Assembly (NCBI GenBank): GCA_022826745.1 | Contig: JAJDUI010000038.1 | Coordinates: 1-64,000, forward strand | Origin: Thermoanaerobaculia bacterium | Lineage (GTDB): Bacteria; Acidobacteriota; Thermoanaerobaculia; Multivoradales; Multivoraceae | Reading direction: 5' to 3' | DNA: 64,000 nt | Shown: positions 8,372 through 16,198 of the stretch, piece by piece | Layout: the number at the start of each line of letters is the position of its first letter | Numbering within the stretch: position 1 is the first letter of the stretch | Translations under genes and position numbers: made by a program | Notes under the pieces: generated by a model | Database searches by the model: none | What the model saw: only the letters and a program-made list of their open reading frames with translations | Told to the model about the DNA's origin: nothing

Positions 8372-10092
8372 GGCGCCGTCCCTTCGCCCCGGCGCAGGGT
8401 GTGGTAGCGGTGGAGGCCGAGCACGTTGAAGGTCTCCTCGATGCCGTCCGGCCAGCGGATCCGCGCCTCGTCGATCGCGTCGACCCCCGCGAGCCCGAAG
8501 AGGATCCGCGGATCGTTCGACGAGGCGTAGCTCATTCCCGTGCGGACGCGCCGTGTGATCGTCCGGCCATCGCCGAGTCGCAGCTCGACGACGGCGCCTA
8601 GAGCATCACGGTCCGGCGATCCGTGTACGACGCGCAGTCCGATCCAGGATCGGTCCTGGCCGATCCTGTTCAGGAAGAGCTGGGCCGGGCCGCCGTTGTT
8701 GCTGACCACGAGGTCGGTGTCGCCGTCGTTGTCGATGTCGCCGAAGGCGGCGCCGCGCGAGACGAGGTCGTCGCTGAAGGCGGGGCCGGCCTGATCCGAG
8801 ATCTCCTCGAACGAACCGTCGGCCAGGTTCCGGAAGGCCTGGTTGGGCTGGCCGAAGTCCGCCACGCCTCCCGGCTTCGACATCCGGCGCACCGCGCCGT
8901 TCACGACGACCAGATCGAGCCGGGCGTCGTTGTCGATGTCGACCCAGGCGGCGCCGAAACCGGTCCACGGCAGGCTCGGCGCGCCCAGTCCGGCTGCCAG
9001 CGTGGCGTCGCGGAACAGGCCACGGCCCTCGTTGCGGTAGAGGGTGTTCGTCTCGCCGGTCAGGTGGGCGAGGAAGAAGTCTTCGTCTCCGTCGCCGTCG
9101 AAGTCGGCGGCGTCGACTCCCATGCCGGCCTCGGCGACCCCGCCGGCGTTGACCGCGACTCCGGCGAGCGGTGCTCCGTCCTCGAAGCGGCCGCCGCGGT
9201 TGAGCCACAGGTGGTTTGGCGTCCAGTCGTTGGCGACGTATAGGTCCAGCCGGCCGTCGCCGTCAGCGTCGACGGCCACGGCGCCCAGGGTGTAGGCGTC
9301 GTCGCCGGCGAGTCCGGCCTGCTCGGTCGCCTCTTCGAAGCGGCCCTTGCCGAGGTTGCGGAAGAAGCGGTCGGGCTGGGGGGTGAAGCTCCGCGGACTG
9401 CAGTAGTCCGGGCCGCCGACCGCCGCGGCGCAGACCGTGTGGGTGGCCCGATTGAAGTCGAGGTAGCTGCCGACGAACAGGTCGAGGTCGCCGTCACCGT
9501 CGGGGTCGAAGAACAGGGCCGGCACGCTCCAGCCGGGGTCGTCGATCGCGGCCTTCGAGGTGGCGTCCTCGAAGGTGCCGTCTCCGCGGTTTCGCCAGAG
9601 CACGTTGGAACCGACGTTCGTCACGTAGAGATCGATCCAGCCGTCACCGTCCGCGTCGCCGGCGGCGACTCCCATGCCGACGCCGTCGGAGCGGAGTCCT
9701 GACGCTTCCGTCACGTCGGCGAACCGGAGCTGTCCGGACTCGGCCAGCTCGTTGCGGAACAGGCGGTCGCGGTAGGTCGAGCGATCGTTTCCGCCGTCTC
9801 CGAAGACGAGACCGCCCTGCACCAGGAAGACGTCGAGGTCGCCGTCGCCGTCATAGTCGAACAGCGCGGCGCCGGCGCCCATGATCTCCGGCAGGAAGTG
9901 CTCACCGGCGGCGCCGTTGCGATGGACGAAGTCGAGGCCGGTGACGGCGGCGCTTTCCTCGAAGACTGCCGGCCCGGCCGGTTCGGGCGATAGCGGTTCC
10001 CGGCCGGCTTGGTCGACCGGGGCGCCGCTTCCGCCGCCACAGTTGCAGGCCAGCGCGGCGGCGCACACGGCAGCGACAACGCGGGCGTGCAC
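8368..10092 (-). CDS. CRTAC1 family propeller protein with ASPIC/UnbV domain (second copy)
   Basis: 574 residues. The signal sequence ends AAALACNCGG, a possible lipobox. The propeller opens with FVHRNGAAGEHFLPEIMGAG, the conserved entry of bacterial CRTAC1 proteins, and holds calcium-type loops such as DYDGDGDLDVF, DADGDGWIDLY and DIDNDGDTDLV. The ASPIC/UnbV domain is at about 480-565 (ALGAVVELRLGDGRTITRR, then IRWPDGIEETF). A cysteine pair in the VCAAAVGGPDYCSP segment is shared with the 11801-13522 paralogue and is probably a disulfide. It lies two bases after the upstream TPR gene and overlaps the downstream one by four bases. Likely periplasmic or surface-bound; ligand unknown. Confidence 0.88.
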   Translation of the reverse strand: MHARVVAAVCAAALACNCGGGSGAPVDQAGREPLSPEPAGPAVFEESAAVTGLDFVHRNGAAGEHFLPEIMGAGAALFDYDGDGDLDVFLVQGGLVFGDGGNDRSTYRDRLFRNELAESGQLRFADVTEASGLRSDGVGMGVAAGDADGDGWIDLYVTNVGSNVLWRNRGDGTFEDATSKAAIDDPGWSVPALFFDPDGDGDLDLFVGSYLDFNRATHTVCAAAVGGPDYCSPRSFTPQPDRFFRNLGKGRFEEATEQAGLAGDDAYTLGAVAVDADGDGRLDLYVANDWTPNHLWLNRGGRFEDGAPLAGVAVNAGGVAEAGMGVDAADFDGDGDEDFFLAHLTGETNTLYRNEGRGLFRDATLAAGLGAPSLPWTGFGAAWVDIDNDARLDLVVVNGAVRRMSKPGGVADFGQPNQAFRNLADGSFEEISDQAGPAFSDDLVSRGAAFGDIDNDGDTDLVVSNNGGPAQLFLNRIGQDRSWIGLRVVHGSPDRDALGAVVELRLGDGRTITRRVRTGMSYASSNDPRILFGLAGVDAIDEARIRWPDGIEETFNVLGLHRYHTLRRGEGTAP

Positions 10093-10094
10093 GC

Positions 10095-11804
10095 CTAGCG
10101 ACCGCCCCCGGGAGCGCGGAGCGGTTGCCGTGCCTGGTAGAGGCGGAGACGGTCGAGGCGCTGAGGCGAGTTGCCGCCGGCGCTTTCCCGTTCGCGGTCC
10201 AGGGCCCGCTGCTGCCAGGAGACGGCGTCGTCGAAGCGGCCGGCCTCGGCCATCGCCATCGCCAGGGTTTCCAGGTGGTCGATCGCCGGCTGCTCGTCGA
10301 CGACGGAGCGGGCGAGTTCCACCGCCCGTTCGCCGTCACGCACGGCGGCGTCGGAACTCGTGGCGAGAAGGCGGGCAAGCAGGTGTTTCACGGCGAGGTC
10401 GCCGGGAAAGCGCTCGAGCGCGGTCTCCAGCGCCTCGCGGGCGGCGGCGAACTGACCGGTCCCGAACCGGGTCAGGCCGAGGTTGAAGTGGGCCCGCAGG
10501 TCGTCCGGGGTCAGTGCCGCCAGGGCTTCCAGGTGGTCGGCGGCTCGGGCGGGTTCGCCTGCTTCGAGCAGCATGGCGGCCAGCAGCCGGTGGGCTTCGA
10601 TCGCTCCGGGGTCGAGCCGGACGATCTCCTCGAGTTCGGCGCGGGCGCCCTCGGCATTGCCGGCGTCGGCTCGGGCCCGCGCCCGCATGAGCCGCCACTG
10701 GAGGTTCTCCGGATCGATGTCTGCGGCCCGCTCCAGGTGTCGGGCGCCCTCCCCGGTCCGTCCGGTCCGGCCCAGCAGGAGGGCGAGATTGAAGTGCGCC
10801 GCTCCGTGCGAAGGGTTCGTCTCGATCGCCCGTCGCAAGTGGTCCTCGGCGGCCGCCTGGTCGCCGGTCTCGATCAGGGAGCGGGCGAGATTGAAGTGGA
10901 TCTCAGGATCGGTTGCGTCTTCGGCCAGCAGTTCCCGGTAGAGGGCAATGGCGTCGTCGTTCCGGCCGGAACGGGCGGCGCGTACCGCGCGGTCGAACCG
11001 GGCCTCGGTCTTCAGGCCGTAGATCTGGAGCCGGTCCCGGAGCGGATCGACGATCGCGATCGGCACCTGGCGGTTGCGTGCCAGTTCGGCGCGGGCCCGG
11101 GTGGTGTCGCCTCCGGCCCGCAGAGCCATTCCGAGGTGGTGGTGGACGACGCTGCCTTCCGGTTGCGAGGCCAGCACCTCCTCGAAGGCGGCGATTGCCT
11201 GGGCGATCTCGCCCCGGTCCAGCGCCACGCGGCCGAGACCGAAGCGCGCCGCGGCGCTCTCGGGGCGTACGTCGAGAGCCCGCGCGTACGCTGCCGCGGC
11301 CGCATTGAGGTCGCCGGCGTCGAGGTGGAGGTCGCCGCTACGGATCAGGGTCGCCGTGTCGTTCGGGCTCAGCGCCAGGGCGGCGCGGGCCGAGAGCCGG
11401 GCGCGCTCCAGGTTGCCGGTGGCGTCGTGGAGCAGCAGCTCGTAGTAGGTCCACTGGAAGTCGTTCGGGGCAAGCAGGCGAAGCTGCGCCAGGCATACGG
11501 CGGCGGCCGCGTGGAGCTCGTGGTGGAGATACTGCAGGCAGAGGTCGCCGAAGATGTTCGCGGCGTGTTGCGCCTGCTCGTCCGTCGCGGCCGTGGCGAG
11601 GGCGTCGGCCGCGGCGGTTCGGTCGGCGGCGAGTTGCTCGCGCTGCTCGGGGTCGAGGTGGTCGAGCGTTGGCGCCGGCAGGGCGTCCACCGAGAGCAGG
11701 GCGCGGACCTTTCGGGCGTCTTCGGTTGGTGGCGGTTCCTGGGCGGCGACTGACGCGGCGGCGAGGCAGAGGCCGAGGGGGAGCACCCAGCGGAGCGGAG
11801 TCAA
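10095..11804 (-). CDS. Exported TPR-repeat protein of the CRTAC1 operon
   Basis: 569 residues. It has a classical Sec signal peptide (PLGLCLAAASVAAQ) followed by tetratricopeptide repeats to near the C-terminus, for example HFNLARSLIETGDQAAAEDH and HFNLALLLGRTGRTGEGARH. Unlike its paralogue at 6599-8371 there is no obvious lipobox, so it is probably soluble in the periplasm. Its ATG overlaps the stop of the first CRTAC1 gene by four bases. The strict pairing with a CRTAC1 protein suggests that the two proteins interact, which is inference. Confidence 0.8.
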   Translation of the reverse strand: MTPLRWVLPLGLCLAAASVAAQEPPPTEDARKVRALLSVDALPAPTLDHLDPEQREQLAADRTAAADALATAATDEQAQHAANIFGDLCLQYLHHELHAAAAVCLAQLRLLAPNDFQWTYYELLLHDATGNLERARLSARAALALSPNDTATLIRSGDLHLDAGDLNAAAAAYARALDVRPESAAARFGLGRVALDRGEIAQAIAAFEEVLASQPEGSVVHHHLGMALRAGGDTTRARAELARNRQVPIAIVDPLRDRLQIYGLKTEARFDRAVRAARSGRNDDAIALYRELLAEDATDPEIHFNLARSLIETGDQAAAEDHLRRAIETNPSHGAAHFNLALLLGRTGRTGEGARHLERAADIDPENLQWRLMRARARADAGNAEGARAELEEIVRLDPGAIEAHRLLAAMLLEAGEPARAADHLEALAALTPDDLRAHFNLGLTRFGTGQFAAAREALETALERFPGDLAVKHLLARLLATSSDAAVRDGERAVELARSVVDEQPAIDHLETLAMAMAEAGRFDDAVSWQQRALDRERESAGGNSPQRLDRLRLYQARQPLRAPGGGR

Positions 11805-13522
11805 GGCGGCGCGTCCCGTCGCAAGGTGTGGTAGCGGCCGGCCTCGAGCGTGACGGTCTGCGCGGTTCCGTCGGGCCAGCGGATTTCGATCCTGCGGTCT
11901 TCGGCTTCGCCGGCCGGTTCGGCGTTTCCGGGCAGCGCGAACAGCAGCCGCGGATCGCGGGCCGCGACATAGCTGCCGTCAGTGCGGACCCTGCGCCAGC
12001 CGCCTTCGCCGGCGAGGCGGGCGCGGGTGCCGTAGACGTCGACGAGTGTCCGGCCGTCGGCGCCGGCGGCCTCGACCAGCCTCAGGCCGACCCAACTGCG
12101 CCCGGGCCGGCGCTGGTTCAGGAGGACGCGGGCCGGTCCGCCGTTGTTGGAGATGACGAGGTCCGGATCGCCGTCGTTGTCCAGGTCGCCGACCGCCAGG
12201 CCGCGGCTGACCTCGACGTGGACCGGCCGCTCCCGGCGTTCAGCCGGCACCGTTTCGAAGCGGCCGCCGCCGAGGCCGCGGAAGAGCTGGTTCTCCATCC
12301 GCAGCGGGTGCGGGTCGCCGGCTTCGACCTGGGCTTCGATCCGCCGCACCGCCCCGTTCACGACGTAGAGGTCGAGCACGCCGTCGCCGTCGACGTCGAG
12401 GCTGGCGGCGCCGAAGCCGGTCATCGGCCAGCTCGCGTCGATCAGGCCGGCTTCGCGGCTGCGGTCGTCGAACAGCCCATCGCCGTCGTTCAGGTAGAGG
12501 GTGTTGTGCTCACGGACGAGGTGGGAGAGGAAGACGTCGGGTGCGCCGTTGCCGTCGAAGTCGCCGACGGCGATCCCCATGCTGGCCTGGGGGCGTCCGT
12601 CGCGGTCGAACGCTGCGCCCGCGAACACGGCGTCCTCGATGAACGTGCCGTTGCCCTGGTTGAGCCACAGGTGGTTCGCCATCTGGTCGTTGGCGACGTA
12701 GAGGTCGACGAGACCGTCGCCGTTGAAGTCGTCGGCGATCGCGCCCAGCGCGGTGGCGGGTTCCACCGAGTCGGCGCCCAGGCCGGAAGTGACTGTGGCG
12801 TCGACGAAGGTCCCGTCGCCCAGGTTGCGGAGGAGGCGGTCGGCCTCGGCCGGCTGACTCAGCGGGCCGCAGTAGTCCGGCTTCCCGCTTGTCAGGAAGC
12901 AGCGCTTGCGGTTGGCGCGGTGGAAACGGTGATAGTTGCCGACGTACAGGTCGAGCCAGCCGTCCGCGTCGTAGTCGAAGAAGACGGCCGGCACGCTGAA
13001 CCGCCGATCGTCGACTCCGGCGGCCTCCGTGGCGTCCTCGAAGCCGCGGCCTCCGAGGTTGCGGAGGAGCCGGTTCGACCCCAGGTTCGTCAGGTAGAGG
13101 TCGACCCAGCCGTCCCGGTCGTAGTCGGCGGTGGCGACTCCGATGTTGTACCCCGGCTCGTGGAGTCCGACCTCCGCCGTGACGTCGGTGAAGCGGAGTT
13201 CGCCGGTCTCGGCGAGATCGTTCCGGAACAGGCGGTCGGTCGGTTCGGCCGCGGGCGGCGGGAAGACGGGCTCCCGGTTCTCGTCGCCGTCGAAGGAGCG
13301 TCCCTGGCCAAGGTAGACGTCGAGATCGCCGTCATTGTCGACGTCGAACAGGGCGACCCCGGCGCCCACCACTTCGGCGGTGTAGAGCTGCCCGGTCATG
13401 CCGTTGTAGTGGACGAAGTCGATCCCCACGTCGGCGCCTACTTCCACGAATGCGGGCGAGGCGTCTTCGACGCTTCCGTGCGCCGCGGCGAGGGTGGCGA
13501 CGAGCGCCAGTGTGACCGTCAT
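11801..13522 (-). CDS. CRTAC1 family propeller protein with ASPIC/UnbV domain (first gene of the operon)
   Basis: 573 residues. A short export signal (LALVATLAAAHGS) precedes the CRTAC1 entry motif FVHYNGMTGQLYTAEVVGAG. The propeller follows with calcium-type loops (DVDNDGDLDVY, DYDRDGWVDLY, DFNGDGLVDLY, DVDGDGVLDLY), and the C-terminus is an ASPIC/UnbV domain ending IRWPDGTAQTV. The cysteines in RKRCFLTSGKPDYCGP match those of the paralogue at 8368-10092. There is no Shine-Dalgarno, but a TATGAT box lies 11 bases before the ATG, so translation may be nearly leaderless. First gene of the leftward operon 13522-4311. Confidence 0.87.
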   Translation of the reverse strand: MTVTLALVATLAAAHGSVEDASPAFVEVGADVGIDFVHYNGMTGQLYTAEVVGAGVALFDVDNDGDLDVYLGQGRSFDGDENREPVFPPPAAEPTDRLFRNDLAETGELRFTDVTAEVGLHEPGYNIGVATADYDRDGWVDLYLTNLGSNRLLRNLGGRGFEDATEAAGVDDRRFSVPAVFFDYDADGWLDLYVGNYHRFHRANRKRCFLTSGKPDYCGPLSQPAEADRLLRNLGDGTFVDATVTSGLGADSVEPATALGAIADDFNGDGLVDLYVANDQMANHLWLNQGNGTFIEDAVFAGAAFDRDGRPQASMGIAVGDFDGNGAPDVFLSHLVREHNTLYLNDGDGLFDDRSREAGLIDASWPMTGFGAASLDVDGDGVLDLYVVNGAVRRIEAQVEAGDPHPLRMENQLFRGLGGGRFETVPAERRERPVHVEVSRGLAVGDLDNDGDPDLVISNNGGPARVLLNQRRPGRSWVGLRLVEAAGADGRTLVDVYGTRARLAGEGGWRRVRTDGSYVAARDPRLLFALPGNAEPAGEAEDRRIEIRWPDGTAQTVTLEAGRYHTLRRDAPP

Positions 13523-13533
13523 GGCTGGCCAGG

Positions 13534-13539
13534 ATCATA
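13534..13539 (-). promoter_or_regulatory. -10 box (TATGAT) of the CRTAC1/TPR operon
   Basis: TATGAT matches the -10 consensus at five of six bases and ends 11 bases before the start codon. I see no good -35. One of several such boxes close to starts in this window. Confidence 0.4.
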
Positions 13540-13632
13540 CGACCGCCGCGGGGTGCGCCGGATCGTCGCCGCTTCGCGGCGCGTACTTCTGGCCGCCTTC
13601 GGCGGCAGCGGGTCAGAAGACCCGCGCACCCA

Positions 13633-13662
13633 GCCGGCGGGGGCGCCGGCGCACCCAGTGTG
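13633..13662 (+). repeat. Dispersed hairpin repeat, copy 2 (GCACCCAGTGTG type)
   Basis: Perfect 7-bp stem GCCGGCG/CGCCGGC with loop GGGG and tail GCACCCAGTGTG. 29 of 30 bases equal the copy at 24790-24819. Two further palindromes, CGCCGCTTCGCGGCG-like (13567-13583) and GGCCGCCTTCGGCGGC (13591-13606), lie just to its left in the same 152-base intergenic region. Confidence 0.8.
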
Positions 13663-13674
13663 CGGGCGCGTCCG

Positions 13675-16146
13675 CTAACGGATCGGCTCCGTGCCGATCA
13701 CATTGTCCCGCTCCAGTGCTTTCAGTTCATCCTCGCTCAGGCCGAGCAGGCGCGTCAGCACCTCGCGGTTGTGCTGGCCGAGGGTCGGCGCCGGCCATTC
13801 GACGGCGTAGGGCCGGCTCGCGCCATCATCGGCCACCGGACGGAACGGCGCGGACGGGTTGGGCTGATTGCCGACGTACGCCCGCTCGCGCCACTGCCAG
13901 TAGCCGCGGGCCTCGAGATGCGGGTCGTAGAGCACGTCGAGCGTGTTCCGCAGCACGGCCGCCGGCACGCCCGCGGAGGTGAGGCGCCGTTCCAGGGCCA
14001 GGCCGTCGTGGAGTCTGGTGCGGGCCGCCAGAGCGCGGTCGAGTTCGTCCTCGCGCTGCTTGCGGTCCGTGGCGCTGGCGAAGCCGGGGTCCTCCGCGTC
14101 CATGCCCAGAACGTCGCAGAGGCCTCGCCACTGCTCCCCGGTCTCGACCGTGACCGTGATCCATGGCTCCGCGCCGATGCACGGATAGACCCCCCACGGC
14201 GCGAACAGCGGGTGGCGGCCGCCAGAGCGTTCCGGCGGGGCGCCGCGGACCGCCTGCTCGATCAGGCCGTGGGCGGCGAGCGGGAACATGGACTGGACGT
14301 GGGAGAGGTCGACGTACTGGCCCTCGCCGGTCCGCCGGCGGTGGCGGAGGGCGGTGAGCAGCGCCGCGGCGGCGTTGATGCCGGCGATCGGGTCGCCGAG
14401 GGCGACGTGCTGCATGGTCGGCGGGTCGCCGGCGCGGCCGTTCAGGTGGGGGAGCCCCGAGGCCTGCTCGACGGTCGAGCCGTAGGCGCGGTGGTTCATC
14501 CAGGGGCCGCTCCTGCCGAAGGGTGGCATGGAGACCATGACCAGCTCGGCGTTCGCCTGGCGGAGCCGGTCGTAGTCGAGTCCCAGCCTGGGCAGGACGC
14601 TGGCGGTGTAGTTCTCGATGACGGCGTCGGACTTCGCGACGAGGCGCAACAGAAGATCGACGCCGCGCCGGCTGGTCAGGTCGAGGGTGACCCCGAGCTT
14701 GTTGCGGCCGGTCGTGTTGAAGGCCGTCGACTGTTCGTAGAGCTTTTGCGCGATCGACTCCGGCGTCGACTCCCAGCCGCGCCACCAGTCGAAGTACTGG
14801 CAGGACTCGACCTTGATCACGTCGGCGCCCAGGTCGGCGAGCTGGCGGGTGGCGAGCGGGCCGGCCCAGCCCATCGTCAGGTCGACGATGCGGATCTCCT
14901 GAAGGAGATGGGTGCATCGGGCGGTGCGTCGGGCGGTCTGTCGGTGCGCCGGCCCTCTGGCCGGCCTCCGGTTCGCCGGCTCGGGGTCGCCAGCCGGTTG
15001 CGCGGTGTGTCCGTGGCTCCCGGCTCCCGGCGCCTCGTTGTCTTGGCCGAGCCGCGGTGCGCGGCCGCCGCGAGCTGCGGGAGTACGGTGAAGACGAAAC
15101 GGCGTGCCGGCGGCGAGGAAGCGCGCCTGGTCGAGGTGTTCGGCTTCAACCCAGGCGCCGCGATCCCGGAACTGCTCCAGGTCGAGCAGCTCTGCCGGTG
15201 TCGGTGCGAGCGCGAGGGGGACGCGCGCGGCCTGCCCGGCCTCGACCCACTCGCGAGCGGTGCGTTCCAGGAGGCGCGGCCTGAGCGCGGCGTCGATCCG
15301 GTCCGCATCCTCTAGGCGGTTGATCGACACCTGGTAGCGGGGCTCGGCACCGAGTTCGTCGAGGCCCAGCAGAGAGCAGAGGCTCCGCCACTGGGACGGC
15401 GTCACCGTCGTCACGCCGAGCCAGCCGTCCCGGCAGGGGTAGATGCCGACCGGATAGGTGGGCCAGAAGCGGTTGATGCCGACCCGGGGACGGATCTCTC
15501 CCGTCGCGAGGGTTCCTGGCGGACCGGGCTCGGTGATGCACATCGCCGCCTCGAGGATCGAGACGTCCAGGTGGAGCGGGGCGTCGAGCCGTCCGGTCTC
15601 CCGAGCCAGCAGGTGGCCGACGGCGCCAACGTAGGCCAGCGTGCCGGCGACCACCTGCGGCGTGTGCCCCGTGGCCAGGATCGGTGGCCCGTCGGCCGGT
15701 CCGATCGCCCTGGCGGCGCCGGTGTGGGTGCTGATGACCGGGTCCGTGGCGGTGCGGCCGGCGTAGGGACCCGAGGCGCCGAACCAGGAGATGGAGAGGC
15801 GGGTCTGGCCCTCGAGCAGCCGTCTCTCCGCGGCGGGGTCGGCGTCGAGGATGAGATGGCCGCTCTCGAGCAGGCCGCGGCCCTCGGGGTCCTCCGGTCC
15901 GGCGGCGACACTGCGCTTGCCAAGGGAGAGCCAGGTCGCGAGCGCGCTGGCTTCGGGCGCCGACGCCTTCGGATGGAAGGGAGGCAGGCGGCGGATCGGG
16001 TGGCCATCACCCGGCGGCTCGAGGTTCGTCACCGCGGCGCCGAGGTCGCTGAAGAGCTTGCCGCAGTAGGCGGTGGCGACAGTGCCGGCGAGGTCGACGA
16101 CGTGAATGCCGGCCAGGGCGCCGGCGCTGGTGTCCTTGGTCTGCAT
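13675..16146 (-). CDS. Tandem-domain CaiB/BaiF (family III) CoA transferase
   Basis: 823 residues holding two complete family III CoA-transferase domains. Each opens with the family's N-terminal motif: IHVVDLAGTVATAYCGKLFSDLGAAV (about 12-37, shown in part as VVDLAG) and IRIVDLTMGWAGPLATRQLA (from about 416). Family members move CoA between carboxylic acids, or racemise acyl-CoAs. Domain 1 has DVSILEAA where formyl-CoA transferase carries its catalytic acid (SMQDA); domain 2 has DLSHVQSM, a Gln at that place, so the halves may differ in activity. An arginine-rich linker of about 50 residues joins them and is partly encoded by a dispersed repeat. I preferred the ATG at 16146 over one at 16197, because the latter would leave a single base to the divergent MFS start; a TACACT box precedes 16146 by 17 bases. 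Substrate unknown. Confidence 0.85.
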   Translation of the reverse strand: MQTKDTSAGALAGIHVVDLAGTVATAYCGKLFSDLGAAVTNLEPPGDGHPIRRLPPFHPKASAPEASALATWLSLGKRSVAAGPEDPEGRGLLESGHLILDADPAAERRLLEGQTRLSISWFGASGPYAGRTATDPVISTHTGAARAIGPADGPPILATGHTPQVVAGTLAYVGAVGHLLARETGRLDAPLHLDVSILEAAMCITEPGPPGTLATGEIRPRVGINRFWPTYPVGIYPCRDGWLGVTTVTPSQWRSLCSLLGLDELGAEPRYQVSINRLEDADRIDAALRPRLLERTAREWVEAGQAARVPLALAPTPAELLDLEQFRDRGAWVEAEHLDQARFLAAGTPFRLHRTPAARGGRAPRLGQDNEAPGAGSHGHTAQPAGDPEPANRRPARGPAHRQTARRTARCTHLLQEIRIVDLTMGWAGPLATRQLADLGADVIKVESCQYFDWWRGWESTPESIAQKLYEQSTAFNTTGRNKLGVTLDLTSRRGVDLLLRLVAKSDAVIENYTASVLPRLGLDYDRLRQANAELVMVSMPPFGRSGPWMNHRAYGSTVEQASGLPHLNGRAGDPPTMQHVALGDPIAGINAAAALLTALRHRRRTGEGQYVDLSHVQSMFPLAAHGLIEQAVRGAPPERSGGRHPLFAPWGVYPCIGAEPWITVTVETGEQWRGLCDVLGMDAEDPGFASATDRKQREDELDRALAARTRLHDGLALERRLTSAGVPAAVLRNTLDVLYDPHLEARGYWQWRERAYVGNQPNPSAPFRPVADDGASRPYAVEWPAPTLGQHNREVLTRLLGLSEDELKALERDNVIGTEPIR
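14939..14965 (-). repeat. Dispersed hairpin repeat, copy 3, inside a coding region
   Basis: Minus-strand copy with stem GCCGGCC/GGCCGGC, loop AGAG and tail GCACCGACA. One mismatch from copy 1. It is read in frame by the CoA transferase gene and encodes PARGPAHRQ in the linker between its two catalytic domains. Confidence 0.8.
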
Positions 16147-16163
16147 GGGGTTGATGGAGGCGG

Positions 16164-16169
16164 AGTGTA
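16164..16169 (-). promoter_or_regulatory. Possible -10 box (TACACT) of the CoA transferase gene
   Basis: TACACT on the minus strand matches four of six consensus positions, including the invariant T-A-T frame, and lies 17 bases before the chosen ATG. It supports the start at 16146. Confidence 0.35.
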
Positions 16170-16181
16170 GATCGGAAGTCG

Positions 16182-16187
16182 TAGGAT
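16182..16187 (+). promoter_or_regulatory. Possible -10 box (TAGGAT) of the MFS permease gene
   Basis: TAGGAT ends 11 bases before the GTG start at 16199. No Shine-Dalgarno is present. The -35 is not recognisable. Confidence 0.35.
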
Positions 16188-16198
16188 GCTCAGCCATC

